Of a DNA stretch of 56,214 nt, positions 9,018-18,300 are shown piece after piece. Origin of the DNA: Rhodospirillales bacterium (GTDB lineage: Bacteria; Pseudomonadota; Alphaproteobacteria; Acetobacterales; Acetobacteraceae). A program made the translations under genes and the position numbers. Each line of letters opens with the position of its first letter. The first letter of the stretch is position 1. The notes under the pieces are model-generated. The model had not been told where the DNA came from. It did no database searches and saw only the letters and a program-made list of their open reading frames with translations. The DNA lies in NCBI GenBank assembly GCA_025362815.1, contig JANYFG010000103.1, positions 1-56,214 of the forward strand, written 5' to 3'.

Positions 9018-11084
9018 ATGCAAAACGACCGACTTGGCAAATACGAGATTCGCGGCACGCTCGGCAAAGGCGCCATGGGCACGGTGCTCGATGGCTACGA
9101 CCCGGTCATCGACCGGCGCGTCGCCATCAAGACCATCACCCTGCCGGACCCGAACGACATCGAAACCCAGGATGAGCTGGCCCGCTTCCGCCGCGAGGCG
9201 CAGGCCGCCGGCCGGCTGACGCATCCCAACATCGTGGCCGTCTACGACTACGGCGAAGACGAGACCATCGCGTATATCGTGATGGAATACGCGCCCGGCA
9301 CCGAGCTGAAAAAGATCCTCGACAAGGGCGACCGCCTGCCGCCGGCCGAAAGCGTGCGCATCATGGAAGGCGTGCTCGCCGGCCTCAACTTCAGCCACGA
9401 ACGCGGCGTGGTGCATCGCGACATCAAGCCCGGCAACATCATCCTGGCGAAAGACGGCACCGTGAAGATCGCCGATTTTGGCATCGCGCGGATCGAAAGC
9501 AGTTCGATGACCCAGGCCGGCACGGTCATGGGCACGCCGGCCTATATGTCGCCCGAGCAGTTCATGGGCCAGACGGTCGACTCGCGCACCGACATCTATT
9601 CGGCCGGCGTGATGCTGTATCAGTTGCTCACCGGTGAACGCCCGTTCGAAGGCGGCATGACGGCGATCATGCACAAGGCGCTGAACACCGAGCCGCCGCG
9701 CCCGTCCGAGCTGTCCGTCACCTCGCCTTCCGCGCTCGACCAGGTGGTGGCGCGCGCCATGGCCAAGCGCCCCGGGGACCGGTTCGAAACCGCGTCCGCC
9801 TTCGCGCAGGCCATCCGGGATGCGATGTCGGGCAACGGCATCGGCCTGTCGGCGGCCTCGGCCTCGGCGTCGTCGGATGCCACCATGATTTCGCCGCGTG
9901 GACCGTCATCTGCCAAGCCGCCAAGCTGGCCGACCCCGCCGCCCACGCCTGGCGCCGCCCAGGCAGCCGGCCAAACGTCAAGAAAGGGGAACAGCCGCAT
10001 TGCGTTGTTCGCTGGCGTGGCCGTGGCGGTGCTGGCGTTGGCCGGCGTGGGGGGCTATTTCGTGCTGAGCGGCGGCAAGCCGGCCCAGGTGGCCGACACT
10101 GTGGTGCCCGTATCCGGCGGTTCCCTGCCGCCGCAAACCGCGCTGCCGGACACGCCCGTGCGGCCCGCCAACCCCGCCCCACCAGCCTCGCCGGCCCCCA
10201 CCACGCCTGGTCCTGCTGCCGCCCAACCGACCCCCACCCAGCCCACGTCGATTCCGGCCGCGCCGACATCCCCGCTGCCACAGGCGGCACAGCTACCACC
10301 CACCCAGCCCACTCCGGCCCCAGTTGCGCCGCCGGTCGCGCCGGTCGCACCGGTCGCGCCGGTCGTCCTGGTCACACCGCCCGCGCCTCCGGTGCAGGTC
10401 GCCAGCGTCGCCGCCACCCCCGCCATGATCCGCGACGCCTTGGCCACGGCGATGGCGCCCGCCTCCTGCAGCCTCACGCGCACGTCGCTCGATGGCCGCA
10501 ACGTTTCGATCTCCGGCGTGGCCGGGCGCACGAGCGAGCAGGCGATCCGCAATCGCGCCCGCGAGGCGCTGCCCGCCAATGCCGCGCCCGACGCCGTGGC
10601 CTGGCGGCTCGACCTGTTCGACGGCCCTTATTGCAGCGTGATCGACATTCTGCGTCCGATCGCCACGCAGCCGCTGACGGTGGGGTTGCGCCAGAACGCC
10701 ACCCGCCTGCGCAAGGACGAGGACATCGTGCCGCAGGTGGTGATGCCGGATTATCCCGCGTGGCTGCAGATCGACTATTTCAGCAGCGACGGCGGTGTGA
10801 CCCATCTGCACCCCACCCAGATCTCGCCGCCCAAGGTCGAGGCCACGCGCGCCACGGTGAGTTTCGGCAACACAGCCAAGGAGCGCTGGCAGGTGGACGC
10901 CCCGTTCGGCACCGACATGATCGTGGCGATCGTCTCCTCGGCGCCGCTGTTCCCAACCGCACGCCTAGCCGACGAGACGGCACCTGCCTATCTGCAGGCC
11001 CTGCGCGCCGCCGTCGAAGACGCCCAACGCAAGGGTGTCCGCATCACCGGCAACGCGGCTTTGGTGCAGACCGCTGAACGCTGA
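9018..11084 (+). CDS. Membrane-anchored Hanks-type Ser/Thr protein kinase
   Basis: The N-terminal 270 residues form a complete PknB-like kinase: glycine loop GKGAMG (residues 16-21), ATP-binding Lys38 in VAIK, catalytic loop HRDIKPGN (His133, Asp135), DFG at 153-155, and GTPAYMSPEQ in the activation segment. A single membrane helix lies at about 328-352. It is followed by a long Pro/Ala/Thr/Val linker and a C-terminal periplasmic part (about 470-688) resembling the DUF4384-type domains found on kinases of secretion-linked loci. The topology is cytoplasmic kinase, membrane helix, periplasmic sensor. Facing TssL/TssM and OmpA genes, it could regulate an envelope machine as PpkA does in T6SS; that partnership is inferred. 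The start has only a weak ribosome site. Upstream 8898-9017 shows no clear feature. Confidence 0.9.
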   Translation: MQNDRLGKYEIRGTLGKGAMGTVLDGYDPVIDRRVAIKTITLPDPNDIETQDELARFRREAQAAGRLTHPNIVAVYDYGEDETIAYIVMEYAPGTELKKILDKGDRLPPAESVRIMEGVLAGLNFSHERGVVHRDIKPGNIILAKDGTVKIADFGIARIESSSMTQAGTVMGTPAYMSPEQFMGQTVDSRTDIYSAGVMLYQLLTGERPFEGGMTAIMHKALNTEPPRPSELSVTSPSALDQVVARAMAKRPGDRFETASAFAQAIRDAMSGNGIGLSAASASASSDATMISPRGPSSAKPPSWPTPPPTPGAAQAAGQTSRKGNSRIALFAGVAVAVLALAGVGGYFVLSGGKPAQVADTVVPVSGGSLPPQTALPDTPVRPANPAPPASPAPTTPGPAAAQPTPTQPTSIPAAPTSPLPQAAQLPPTQPTPAPVAPPVAPVAPVAPVVLVTPPAPPVQVASVAATPAMIRDALATAMAPASCSLTRTSLDGRNVSISGVAGRTSEQAIRNRAREALPANAAPDAVAWRLDLFDGPYCSVIDILRPIATQPLTVGLRQNATRLRKDEDIVPQVVMPDYPAWLQIDYFSSDGGVTHLHPTQISPPKVEATRATVSFGNTAKERWQVDAPFGTDMIVAIVSSAPLFPTARLADETAPAYLQALRAAVEDAQRKGVRITGNAALVQTAER

Positions 11085-11115
11085 CGCGCTCCATCCGAAG
11101 GAAGATGGCCTCGGG

Positions 11116-12063
11116 CTATTTCCGGGCCACTTCATCCATTGCGACGTCGCGCAGCCAGCCACGTGGCATGCCGAGGCGAAAGCGCGTGCGGAGTGCGTCG
11201 AGCGCCTCCGGTTCGATCCCCAGCACCTTGGGATCGAAAAACGCGCCTTCCGGCGTGAACATCAAATACGCCTGTGTCTCGTTGGCCAGCAACTCGCCCA
11301 GCAACGGGTCGTAGCCTTCGCCCGCGAGCATTTTGGTGAAGGCGACACGGCCCGCACCGTCGAGCACATTGTTCCAGAACTCCAATGTCCAGGCCTCGTA
11401 ACGCGGATTGCTAAAGAACTCGCCGTGCGATAGCTCGTGATGCAGAATGGTGGCCCGGGCCGTTCGATCCACGCCTGCGGTGCCCTGGGCGGGTATGCTG
11501 ATCACGCCGCGCTTGAAGCCGGGCGTGCCGGCGCCTTCCTGTTCCAACAGCCGTCGCAGAAACGTTTCGTCTGCGGTCAGCACCACGGCCTGCCGGTCGG
11601 CGGCCGCAAAGAACCGCGCGAGCTCAACGGCACTGTAGTCATGCCCGTAATAATAGGTTTCCGGCGTGTCGCCGTGGGCCCGGATGGCCTGGTCCAGTTC
11701 GCCGTCCGTGAGCACGCGATCGCGTGGCGCACCCAGCTTTTCGATCATCGCGGCGGCACGGTTGAAGGTGGCGCCCTGCCGCTTGAGGCTGGCGAAATCC
11801 AGCACCAGGATCTGTGGATTGAGCGCGAAGCGGAAGATATCCAGGTCCGCCGGCCTGTTTGCCAGGATCGTGGCCTCATCGGCGCTGCGGATGTTGATCA
11901 GCGGGGCGGGCGGGGCGGGGCGCGTCCACCACCATGCGGCCGCACCCACCGCCAGGATGGCCGCCAGGGCCGCCGCCGCCAGAACGATATGCCCCCCGGC
12001 GACGCGGCGCCGAGGCGGGGCCGCAGTCCGAATGGTGTCGTCGTCCAGGTCTCGCGGCAACAC
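11116..12063 (-). CDS. Membrane-anchored HExxH protein, putative zinc peptidase
   Basis: A 315-aa product from a GTG start. A short polar N-terminus precedes one membrane helix (about residues 23-46, ending WWWTRP), then a single soluble domain. The domain contains HHELSHGEFF, a perfect HExxH zinc signature; Glu residues further on (LLANETQAY) could be the third ligand. I do not recognise a named family, so peptidase activity is inferred from the motif and topology. It starts 14 bp after the OmpA-like gene and is probably cotranscribed with it. The muramidase, OmpA and HExxH genes on this strand all look envelope-directed. Confidence 0.65.
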   Translation of the reverse strand: MLPRDLDDDTIRTAAPPRRRVAGGHIVLAAAALAAILAVGAAAWWWTRPAPPAPLINIRSADEATILANRPADLDIFRFALNPQILVLDFASLKRQGATFNRAAAMIEKLGAPRDRVLTDGELDQAIRAHGDTPETYYYGHDYSAVELARFFAAADRQAVVLTADETFLRRLLEQEGAGTPGFKRGVISIPAQGTAGVDRTARATILHHELSHGEFFSNPRYEAWTLEFWNNVLDGAGRVAFTKMLAGEGYDPLLGELLANETQAYLMFTPEGAFFDPKVLGIEPEALDALRTRFRLGMPRGWLRDVAMDEVARK

Positions 12064-12077
12064 GGAGACGAAAGCGA

Positions 12078-12788
12078 TCAGGCGCCGATATTGACAACCA
12101 ACACGCGGCGGTTGCGCGCCTCCGGCACCTGCGCCCCGGTGCTGACAGCCGGCTGATCCGAGCCCATCCCCACGGGCTGCATGCGCCCGCGTGCGATGCC
12201 GAACTTGGAGTTCAGGTAATCGACCACCATCTCGGCGCGACGGGCGGACAGCGCGCGATTGGCGTCCGGCGAGCCCACGGTGTCGGTATGGCCTTCGATC
12301 CGGAAGCGGTAGGCGGCCAGATCGGCGCTGGACAGCGCGCGGCCGAGCTGGTTGAGCGCCTCACGCGCCTGGTTCGTCAGATCGGTGGAGCCGGAGGCGA
12401 AGTTCACTTCCAGGCTGGCGGACGGTGCCGCCGTGGTGGCCGCGGCGGCTGGTGCGGCTGCAGGTGCGACAGGGCGGGGCGCGCTGGCGGCGGCCGTTGT
12501 CACCGGGCGCGAGCCCGGCAAGCTGGTGGCCGGCAAGCTGGGGGTCGGCTGGGCCGTCGTGGCCTGGGGCGTGTAGCTGGTAACCTGCGGCGGCGACGCG
12601 TCAGAAGGAGCCATGCCCGAGCTGGACGGCCGGATGCCGCGTGTGCCGGACCCCATGATCCCGGAAGGCTTCAACGCCTTGATGATATCGTCGGCGGATT
12701 TGCTTTGGGCCGCGGCCGTCGACATCGTCGCGCTCAGCGACGTGGCAGCGACGGTGGCGCCAACCATGATCGACAACAGAATGCGCAC
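12078..12788 (-). CDS. OmpA-family peptidoglycan-binding protein
   Basis: The GTG at 12788 is chosen because GGGAGG lies 5 nt upstream and it gives a normal signal peptide (MRILLSIMVGATVAA, cleavage near AAAQ). An ATG at 12812 would add 8 residues but has no ribosome site. The product is 236 aa. After the signal comes a low-complexity Pro/Ala/Thr linker (about residues 50-125), then a C-terminal OmpA domain with VNFASGSTDLT, IEGHTDTVGSPDANRALSARRA and GMGSDQP, which contains the Asp and Arg that bind diaminopimelate in this family. It is expected in the periplasm or outer membrane, tethering to peptidoglycan. No beta-barrel is present. Confidence 0.85.
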   Translation of the reverse strand: MRILLSIMVGATVAATSLSATMSTAAAQSKSADDIIKALKPSGIMGSGTRGIRPSSSGMAPSDASPPQVTSYTPQATTAQPTPSLPATSLPGSRPVTTAAASAPRPVAPAAAPAAAATTAAPSASLEVNFASGSTDLTNQAREALNQLGRALSSADLAAYRFRIEGHTDTVGSPDANRALSARRAEMVVDYLNSKFGIARGRMQPVGMGSDQPAVSTGAQVPEARNRRVLVVNIGA

Positions 12789-12909
12789 GGCAGCCTCCCA
12801 TTTCTTCGTCATTTTGATAGCATAAGGACCGCCTGACGCCTAGCGGGAAGCGGCGCGCCCGGCGGAAGTCACAAAAATGTTCATCGGCCCCACGCAAGCG
12901 TGATTGGCT

Positions 12910-13683
12910 TCACTTGTCGTATTTGGTCCAACCATAGTTATTGATGACCCACTTCAATGTGGCGCCGTATTCCGGGTCTGTCGCATACACGCCCGTCAAT
13001 GCGTCCGCGAAGGCCTCGGCATTGTCCACCAGAAGCATCGCGGGCTTGTAAGGCGTGCCCAGCGCCAGCAGCCGCCCGTGCAGCTCGAACGCCTGCGTGA
13101 TACTGTCGAACTTGCGGAATTTGGCCGCGATGACAACGCTTTTCCCGTCATACACTTCGCGCGTGGGGCTTTCGACCGCGGGTTCATTGGCCAATGCCTT
13201 GATTCCGAACGGATTGTTGCTGCCAGGCGGCATCGAGGCGCCCCAGGCGCTCTCCACCGCCCACTGCGCCATCGTGATCGAGGCGGGCACCCGCCATTTC
13301 TTGCGCGACTCCACCGCCGCCTCGATCACCTCCGGCGGCGCCTGGCCGAAATGCCCCACTTTCGGCGGCACCGCATCCACCAGCGGCCGCGCCGCCAGGG
13401 CGTAATAGGTGGGGCTGCCCGGGTCCACGCGGCCGGATGGCGGCGCCATGTTCATCATCACCGCCTGGAACGCCTCGATGGCCAGGGTGGTGCCGATATC
13501 GGCCGCCCCCGTCATCGCCACCGGCGAATGCGGCTTTGGCAGACGGTCGTTCAACAAGCCCTGCACCACGAAAACATCGCCTGGCGCATTCACGCCGTCG
13601 CGCCCCACGGAGGTGAAGATGGGGGCCGCGATGCGCCCCATTTCGTCGGTGCTCAGAATGGTGGTGGACGGCACAAGCGCCAC
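12910..13683 (-). CDS. Glucosaminidase-type peptidoglycan hydrolase
   Basis: A 257-aa product from a GTG start with GGAGG 5 nt upstream. The N-terminal 90 residues resemble a peptidoglycan-binding-like fold (APGDVFVVQGLLND). The C-terminal half (about 125-257) carries SITMAQWAVESAWGAS with the family catalytic Glu, then NNPFGIKA and FRKFDSITQAFELHGRLL, typical of the mannosyl-glycoprotein endo-beta-N-acetylglucosaminidase (FlgJ/AcmA) family. It has no signal peptide, so export would need another route. It is upstream of the OmpA-like gene with a 121-bp gap. Close to tssL/tssM, it might be a secreted effector or a wall-remodelling enzyme for assembly; the sequence does not decide. Confidence 0.8.
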   Translation of the reverse strand: MALVPSTTILSTDEMGRIAAPIFTSVGRDGVNAPGDVFVVQGLLNDRLPKPHSPVAMTGAADIGTTLAIEAFQAVMMNMAPPSGRVDPGSPTYYALAARPLVDAVPPKVGHFGQAPPEVIEAAVESRKKWRVPASITMAQWAVESAWGASMPPGSNNPFGIKALANEPAVESPTREVYDGKSVVIAAKFRKFDSITQAFELHGRLLALGTPYKPAMLLVDNAEAFADALTGVYATDPEYGATLKWVINNYGWTKYDK

Positions 13684-13967
13684 AAAAACCTCCGTCGGCG
13701 AAATTCGCGTGATTCATAGTCCGTGTTGTCGACAGGATCAAAAGCCCTCTGTTCCAAAAGAACCTATCTCACAGGCAAGTTATGTCGAATAATCGTTGGA
13801 ACATCGGGTGGCCGGCCTCGCTACGGCTGGGCCACAATGCTACAGTTTATGGGCGGCGCAAGGTTCGGCTGTCAGAACGAAAAACCCCCGGCTTCGTCGT
13901 CCTGGCTCGATCGCCCGGACAGCGGCTGGAATAAATCTGTGCAATGGGATGCATCAGGAGTGGCCAA

Positions 13968-15374
13968 GTGAGTGATAACCCGTTCGCCGAGCCCGATGAC
14001 AACGACCGCACCGTCATACGCCCCGTCCCGGGCGGCAGGCGCCCCGCCGCGCCATCCGCGCCCGCTGCGCCCAACGCACGCCCGGCCGCCACGCCTTTCG
14101 AACAGATGCAGCCGCAGCGCCCGGTTTCCGGCATGGGCGCATCTGGCGCAGCCTCCACCGCCATGGCCGAGGGTGCGGAGAGCCTGGCCATCGGCGACAG
14201 CCCGCTCGCCGTGGCCGCGGCCCCGCTGCTGCAGCTCATGGCCCGTCTGCGCAACACCGCCAACGCCCCCGATGCCGGCGACCTCCGCGAACGCGCCGTG
14301 CGCGAAATTCGCAACTTTGAACAGAACGCCCGCGACGGCGGGGTGCCGATGGAGCAGCTTCGTCCCGCGCATTACGCCCTGTGCGCCAGCCTCGACGATA
14401 TCGTGCTCAACACGCCCTGGGGCAGCGCCGGCGGCTGGGACGCCCGCTCCCTGGTGTCCACCTTCCATCAGGAGGTACGCAGCGGCGAGCGCTTCTTCGA
14501 CCTGCTGACCCAGATGAAGCAGAACCCGGGAACGTTTCTTCCGGTGATCGAGCTCATGTATATGTGCCTGTCGCTGGGGCTGATGGGCCGCTACCGCCTG
14601 TCGCCGCGCGGCCCTGGCGAGATCGATCGCCTGCGCGAGGACACCTACACCGTCATCGCCCGCCAGCGCGGCTCGATCGAGCCCGCGCTGTCGCCGCATT
14701 GGAAAGGCGTCGATGCCCCCTACCGGCCCAGCCGCGCCGTGTTGCCGGTCTGGGTGGTGGGCGCGGCGGCGCTTGCGGCCATCGGCGCGCTGTTCATCTA
14801 TATTTCCAGCGGCCTGAACACCGCGTCCGACGATCTCTACGCGCGCATGCTCGCCGCCCCGCCCTCCACCATGCCCACCATCACCCGCGCCGCCATCGTG
14901 GTGCCGCCCCCGCCGCCGCCGGCCCCGCCCGAGCCCACCTCGCTCGACAAATTGCGCACCTTCCTGAAGCCGGAGATCGATCAAGGCCTGGTGAGCGTGC
15001 TCGGCACCCAGTCCAACCCCATCGTGCGCATCAACAATCGCGGCCTGTTCGCGTCCGGCAGCGCCACCGTGACCACGGCGTTCGTGCCGTTGCTCGACCG
15101 TATCGGCACCGCGCTGAGCGCCGAGAAAGGCGCCGTGCAGGTGATCGGCTACACCGACAACCAGCCCATCAAAACGGTGCAGTTCCCGTCGAACTTCCAG
15201 CTGTCCACCTCACGCGCGCAGGCCGCCAAGGCCGTGGTGGCGCGCACGGTGGGCGACCCCGGACGGATCTCCGCCGAGGGGCGTGGCGAGGCCGATCCGC
15301 TGGCGTCCAACGCCACGCCGGAAGGCCGTGAACAGAACCGCCGCATCGACATCGTGCTGCATCGTCAGGATTAG
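13968..15374 (+). CDS. tssL: TssL/DotU-family T6SS membrane protein with C-terminal OmpA domain
   Basis: The GTG at 13968 is supported by AGGAG at 13956-13960, 7 nt upstream, giving 468 aa. Residues about 1-80 are a disordered Pro/Ala linker. About 85-245 is the DotU domain (HYALCASLDDIVLNTPWG, GERFFDLL, ELMYMCLSLGLMGRYR). One membrane helix lies at about 258-282, and the C-terminus is an OmpA-like periplasmic domain (about 355-465, GYTDNQP and NRRIDIVL). This is the arrangement of peptidoglycan-anchored TssL in type VI secretion membrane complexes, where it partners TssM and TssJ. tssM follows 5 bp downstream. The 284-bp region upstream holds no gene. Confidence 0.92.
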   Translation: MSDNPFAEPDDNDRTVIRPVPGGRRPAAPSAPAAPNARPAATPFEQMQPQRPVSGMGASGAASTAMAEGAESLAIGDSPLAVAAAPLLQLMARLRNTANAPDAGDLRERAVREIRNFEQNARDGGVPMEQLRPAHYALCASLDDIVLNTPWGSAGGWDARSLVSTFHQEVRSGERFFDLLTQMKQNPGTFLPVIELMYMCLSLGLMGRYRLSPRGPGEIDRLREDTYTVIARQRGSIEPALSPHWKGVDAPYRPSRAVLPVWVVGAAALAAIGALFIYISSGLNTASDDLYARMLAAPPSTMPTITRAAIVVPPPPPPAPPEPTSLDKLRTFLKPEIDQGLVSVLGTQSNPIVRINNRGLFASGSATVTTAFVPLLDRIGTALSAEKGAVQVIGYTDNQPIKTVQFPSNFQLSTSRAQAAKAVVARTVGDPGRISAEGRGEADPLASNATPEGREQNRRIDIVLHRQD

Positions 15375-15379
15375 AAACC

Positions 15380-18300
15380 ATGGCTGTGCTGAGATTCTTC
15401 GTGTCGCGTTGGTTCCTGAGCCTGATCGGGGTGGTCCTGCTGGCCGGCCTCGTGTGGTATTTCGGCCCGCTGCTCTCCCTGCTGGAAGAGTGGGTGCCGC
15501 GCGCCATCGTCATCGGCGCGATGGTGCTGGTCTGGGCGGTGGTGAACCTTCTGCTGGACCTGCGCCGCCGCAGACGAGACCGCGCCTTGGCCGTGGGCGT
15601 GGCCGCGGGCCCGGTGGACCCTTCCAACGCCGCCTCCGCCGAGGAAGCGGCGGCCCTGCGGGACAAGCTGACCACGGCGTTGGAGCTTTTGAAAAAGGCG
15701 CGCGGCACCAAGGGGTATCTGTATGAGCAGCCTTGGTATGTCATCATCGGACCGCCCGGCGCCGGCAAGACCACGGCACTTCTGAATGCCGGCCTGAAAT
15801 TCCCGCTCGCCGCCGAAATGGGCCAAGGGGCCGTGGCCGGCGTGGGCGGCACCCGGCTATGCGATTGGTGGTTCACCGAGGACGCCGTGCTGATCGACAC
15901 CGCCGGCCGCTACACCACCCAGGATTCAGATGCCACGGTGGACCGCGCCGGCTGGGAATCGTTCCTCGGCCTGCTCAAACGCACCCGCACCCGCCAGCCG
16001 CTCAACGGCGTCATCGTCGCCATTGCGCTGAACGACATCGCAACCGCCCCGGCCGCCGAGCGAGTGGCCCATGCGCGCGCCATCCGCAAGCGCATCAAGG
16101 AGCTGGAAACCCGTCTGGACGTGCGCATGCCCGTCTATGCGCTGTTCACCAAAAGCGACCTCATCGCGGGGTTCACCGAATTCTTCGACGATCTGGACCG
16201 TGACAAGCGCAACCAGGTCTGGGGCACCACCTTCCAGCCGGTGACGTCCGATCTCGGCGCCGCCACGCAATTCGCCGCCGAATTCAAGCTGCTGATCGAG
16301 CGCCTGAACAGCCGCCTGTTCGACCGTATGCAGACGGAACGCAGCCCGGATCGCCGCGCCCTCATCGCCGGTTTCCCCACCCAGGTCGCAAGCCTGGAAC
16401 TGCCGGTGGCGAGCTTCCTGCAAGAGGCGTTCGGCGGTTCCCGGCTCGATCCGGCGCCGTTGCTGCGTGGGGCCTACTTCACCTCCGGCACCCAGGAAGG
16501 CACGCCGATCGACCGCCTCACCGGCGCGCTGAGCCGCACCTTCGGCCTCGACCAGCGCCGCGCGCCATCGTTGCGCCCGGAACAGGGCCGCAGCTACTTC
16601 CTGGGCCAGCTCGTGCGCGAGGTGATCTTCGGCGAGGCGATGCTGGTGTCCGAACGTCCCGGCGCCCGTCGTCGTTCGGTCCTGATGCGCGCGGGTGGCT
16701 ACGCCGCGGCCCTGCTGGTGATGCTCGGCGCGGGCGCCCTGCTGTGGCAGGCCCGCCTGTCCGGGGCCGGCGAGATCGATGCCACCGCCGCCGCCCTTTC
16801 GACGTATGAAAAAACCGCATCGACCTTGCCGCTGAACCCGGTGGCCGATTCCGATCTGTATCGCCTCGTGCCCCTGCTGAACGAGGCGCGTGGCCTGCCG
16901 CACGGCGTGGACCACGTGGGCGACGACCGCACGCCCTGGATCAGCTTCGGCCTGTCGCAGAACGCCAAGCTCGGCGTCGCCGCCACCTCCGTCTATCGTC
17001 ACGCGCTCGACCGCGCTTTGCTGCCGCGTCTCGTCTGGCGCCTCGAGGCGCAGATGCGCGGCAATCTCGGGCGGCCGGAATTCCTCTACGAGGCCACACG
17101 CGTCTATATGATGCTGGGCAGCCAGGGCCCAATCGACCGCGGGCTCGTGCACGAATGGATGACGCTCGATTGGGCCGCCACCTATCCCGGCGCCGCCGCC
17201 GTCCCGTTCCGCGACGACCTGGCGCGGCATCTGGACGCGCTGCTGGCCGGCTCGCTGCCGGAAATCCTGCTGGACGGCGAGCTGGTCGCCCAGGCCCAGG
17301 CCACGTTCAGCCGGGTGCCGCTGGCCCAACGCGTGTATTCTCGCATCAAACCCTCCGCCGCCGCCCAGGCCGTGCCGATGTGGAAGCCCAGCGATGCCCT
17401 GGGGCCAGCCGGCGTGCGCGTGTTCCTGCGCGCCTCCGGCAAGCCGCTGAGCGACGGCATCCCCGGCTTCCTCACCGTCGAGGGGTTCCACAAGGTGCTG
17501 TTGCCGTCCCTTGGCTCGGCCGCCAAGAGCGTGGCGTCTGAAAGCTGGGTGCTCGGCAAACGGGCCGCGCTCGACCCCAACAGCGCCGAAATGCGCGGCC
17601 TGGAACGCGACGTGATCGCGCTCTATGCCGTCGACTACGCCGAGGCGTGGGACAAGATGCTGGCCGATCTGGACGTGGTGCCGCTGCGCAGCATGAGCCA
17701 GGCCGCGCAGGACCTTTACATCCTTTCCTCCCCGCAATCGCCGATGCGCGACGTGCTGGCCAGTGCCGCGCGTCAGCTCACATTGTCCGTCCCGCCACCT
17801 CCGCCGGCCACCGCCGCGGGGGTCGCGGGGGCCGCCGCCGCCACGGCCGCCGCCGCTGCCCAATCTGCGACGAACAGCGCGGCCTCGCGGTTGCAGGGCG
17901 TGCTCGGCACCACCCCCGATCAACCCGCCGCGCGACCGCCTGGCTCGGCGATCGACGACCGCTACAAGGCGGTGCGCGAGCTGATGGGCACGGGGGCAGG
18001 GGCGCCCATCGACCAGGTGCTGAAATCGTTGAACGACCTGCAGCAGCAGCTCGCCAAGATGGCGGCGGCGCCGGTGGGCGGCCAGCCCACGGTGCCGCAG
18101 GGCAGCGACCCCGCTCTGGCATTGCGCGCCGAGGCCGCGCGGCAGCCGCAACCGCTGGCACGCTGGCTGCTCGCCATGTCCGGCAGCGGCACCGCCTTGC
18201 GCAGCGGCAGCGCCAAGCAGCAGATCGCCGCCGCCTTCAACGGGGCCGGCGGACCCGCGGCGTTGTGCACGCTCGCCACCAAAGGCCGCTATCCCTTCGA

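Noticed and set aside
13751-13802. GTTCCAA and TTGGAAC inverted repeat upstream of tssL
   Set aside because: The arms are only 7 bp and 38 nt apart; no regulator is suggested, so chance is likely.
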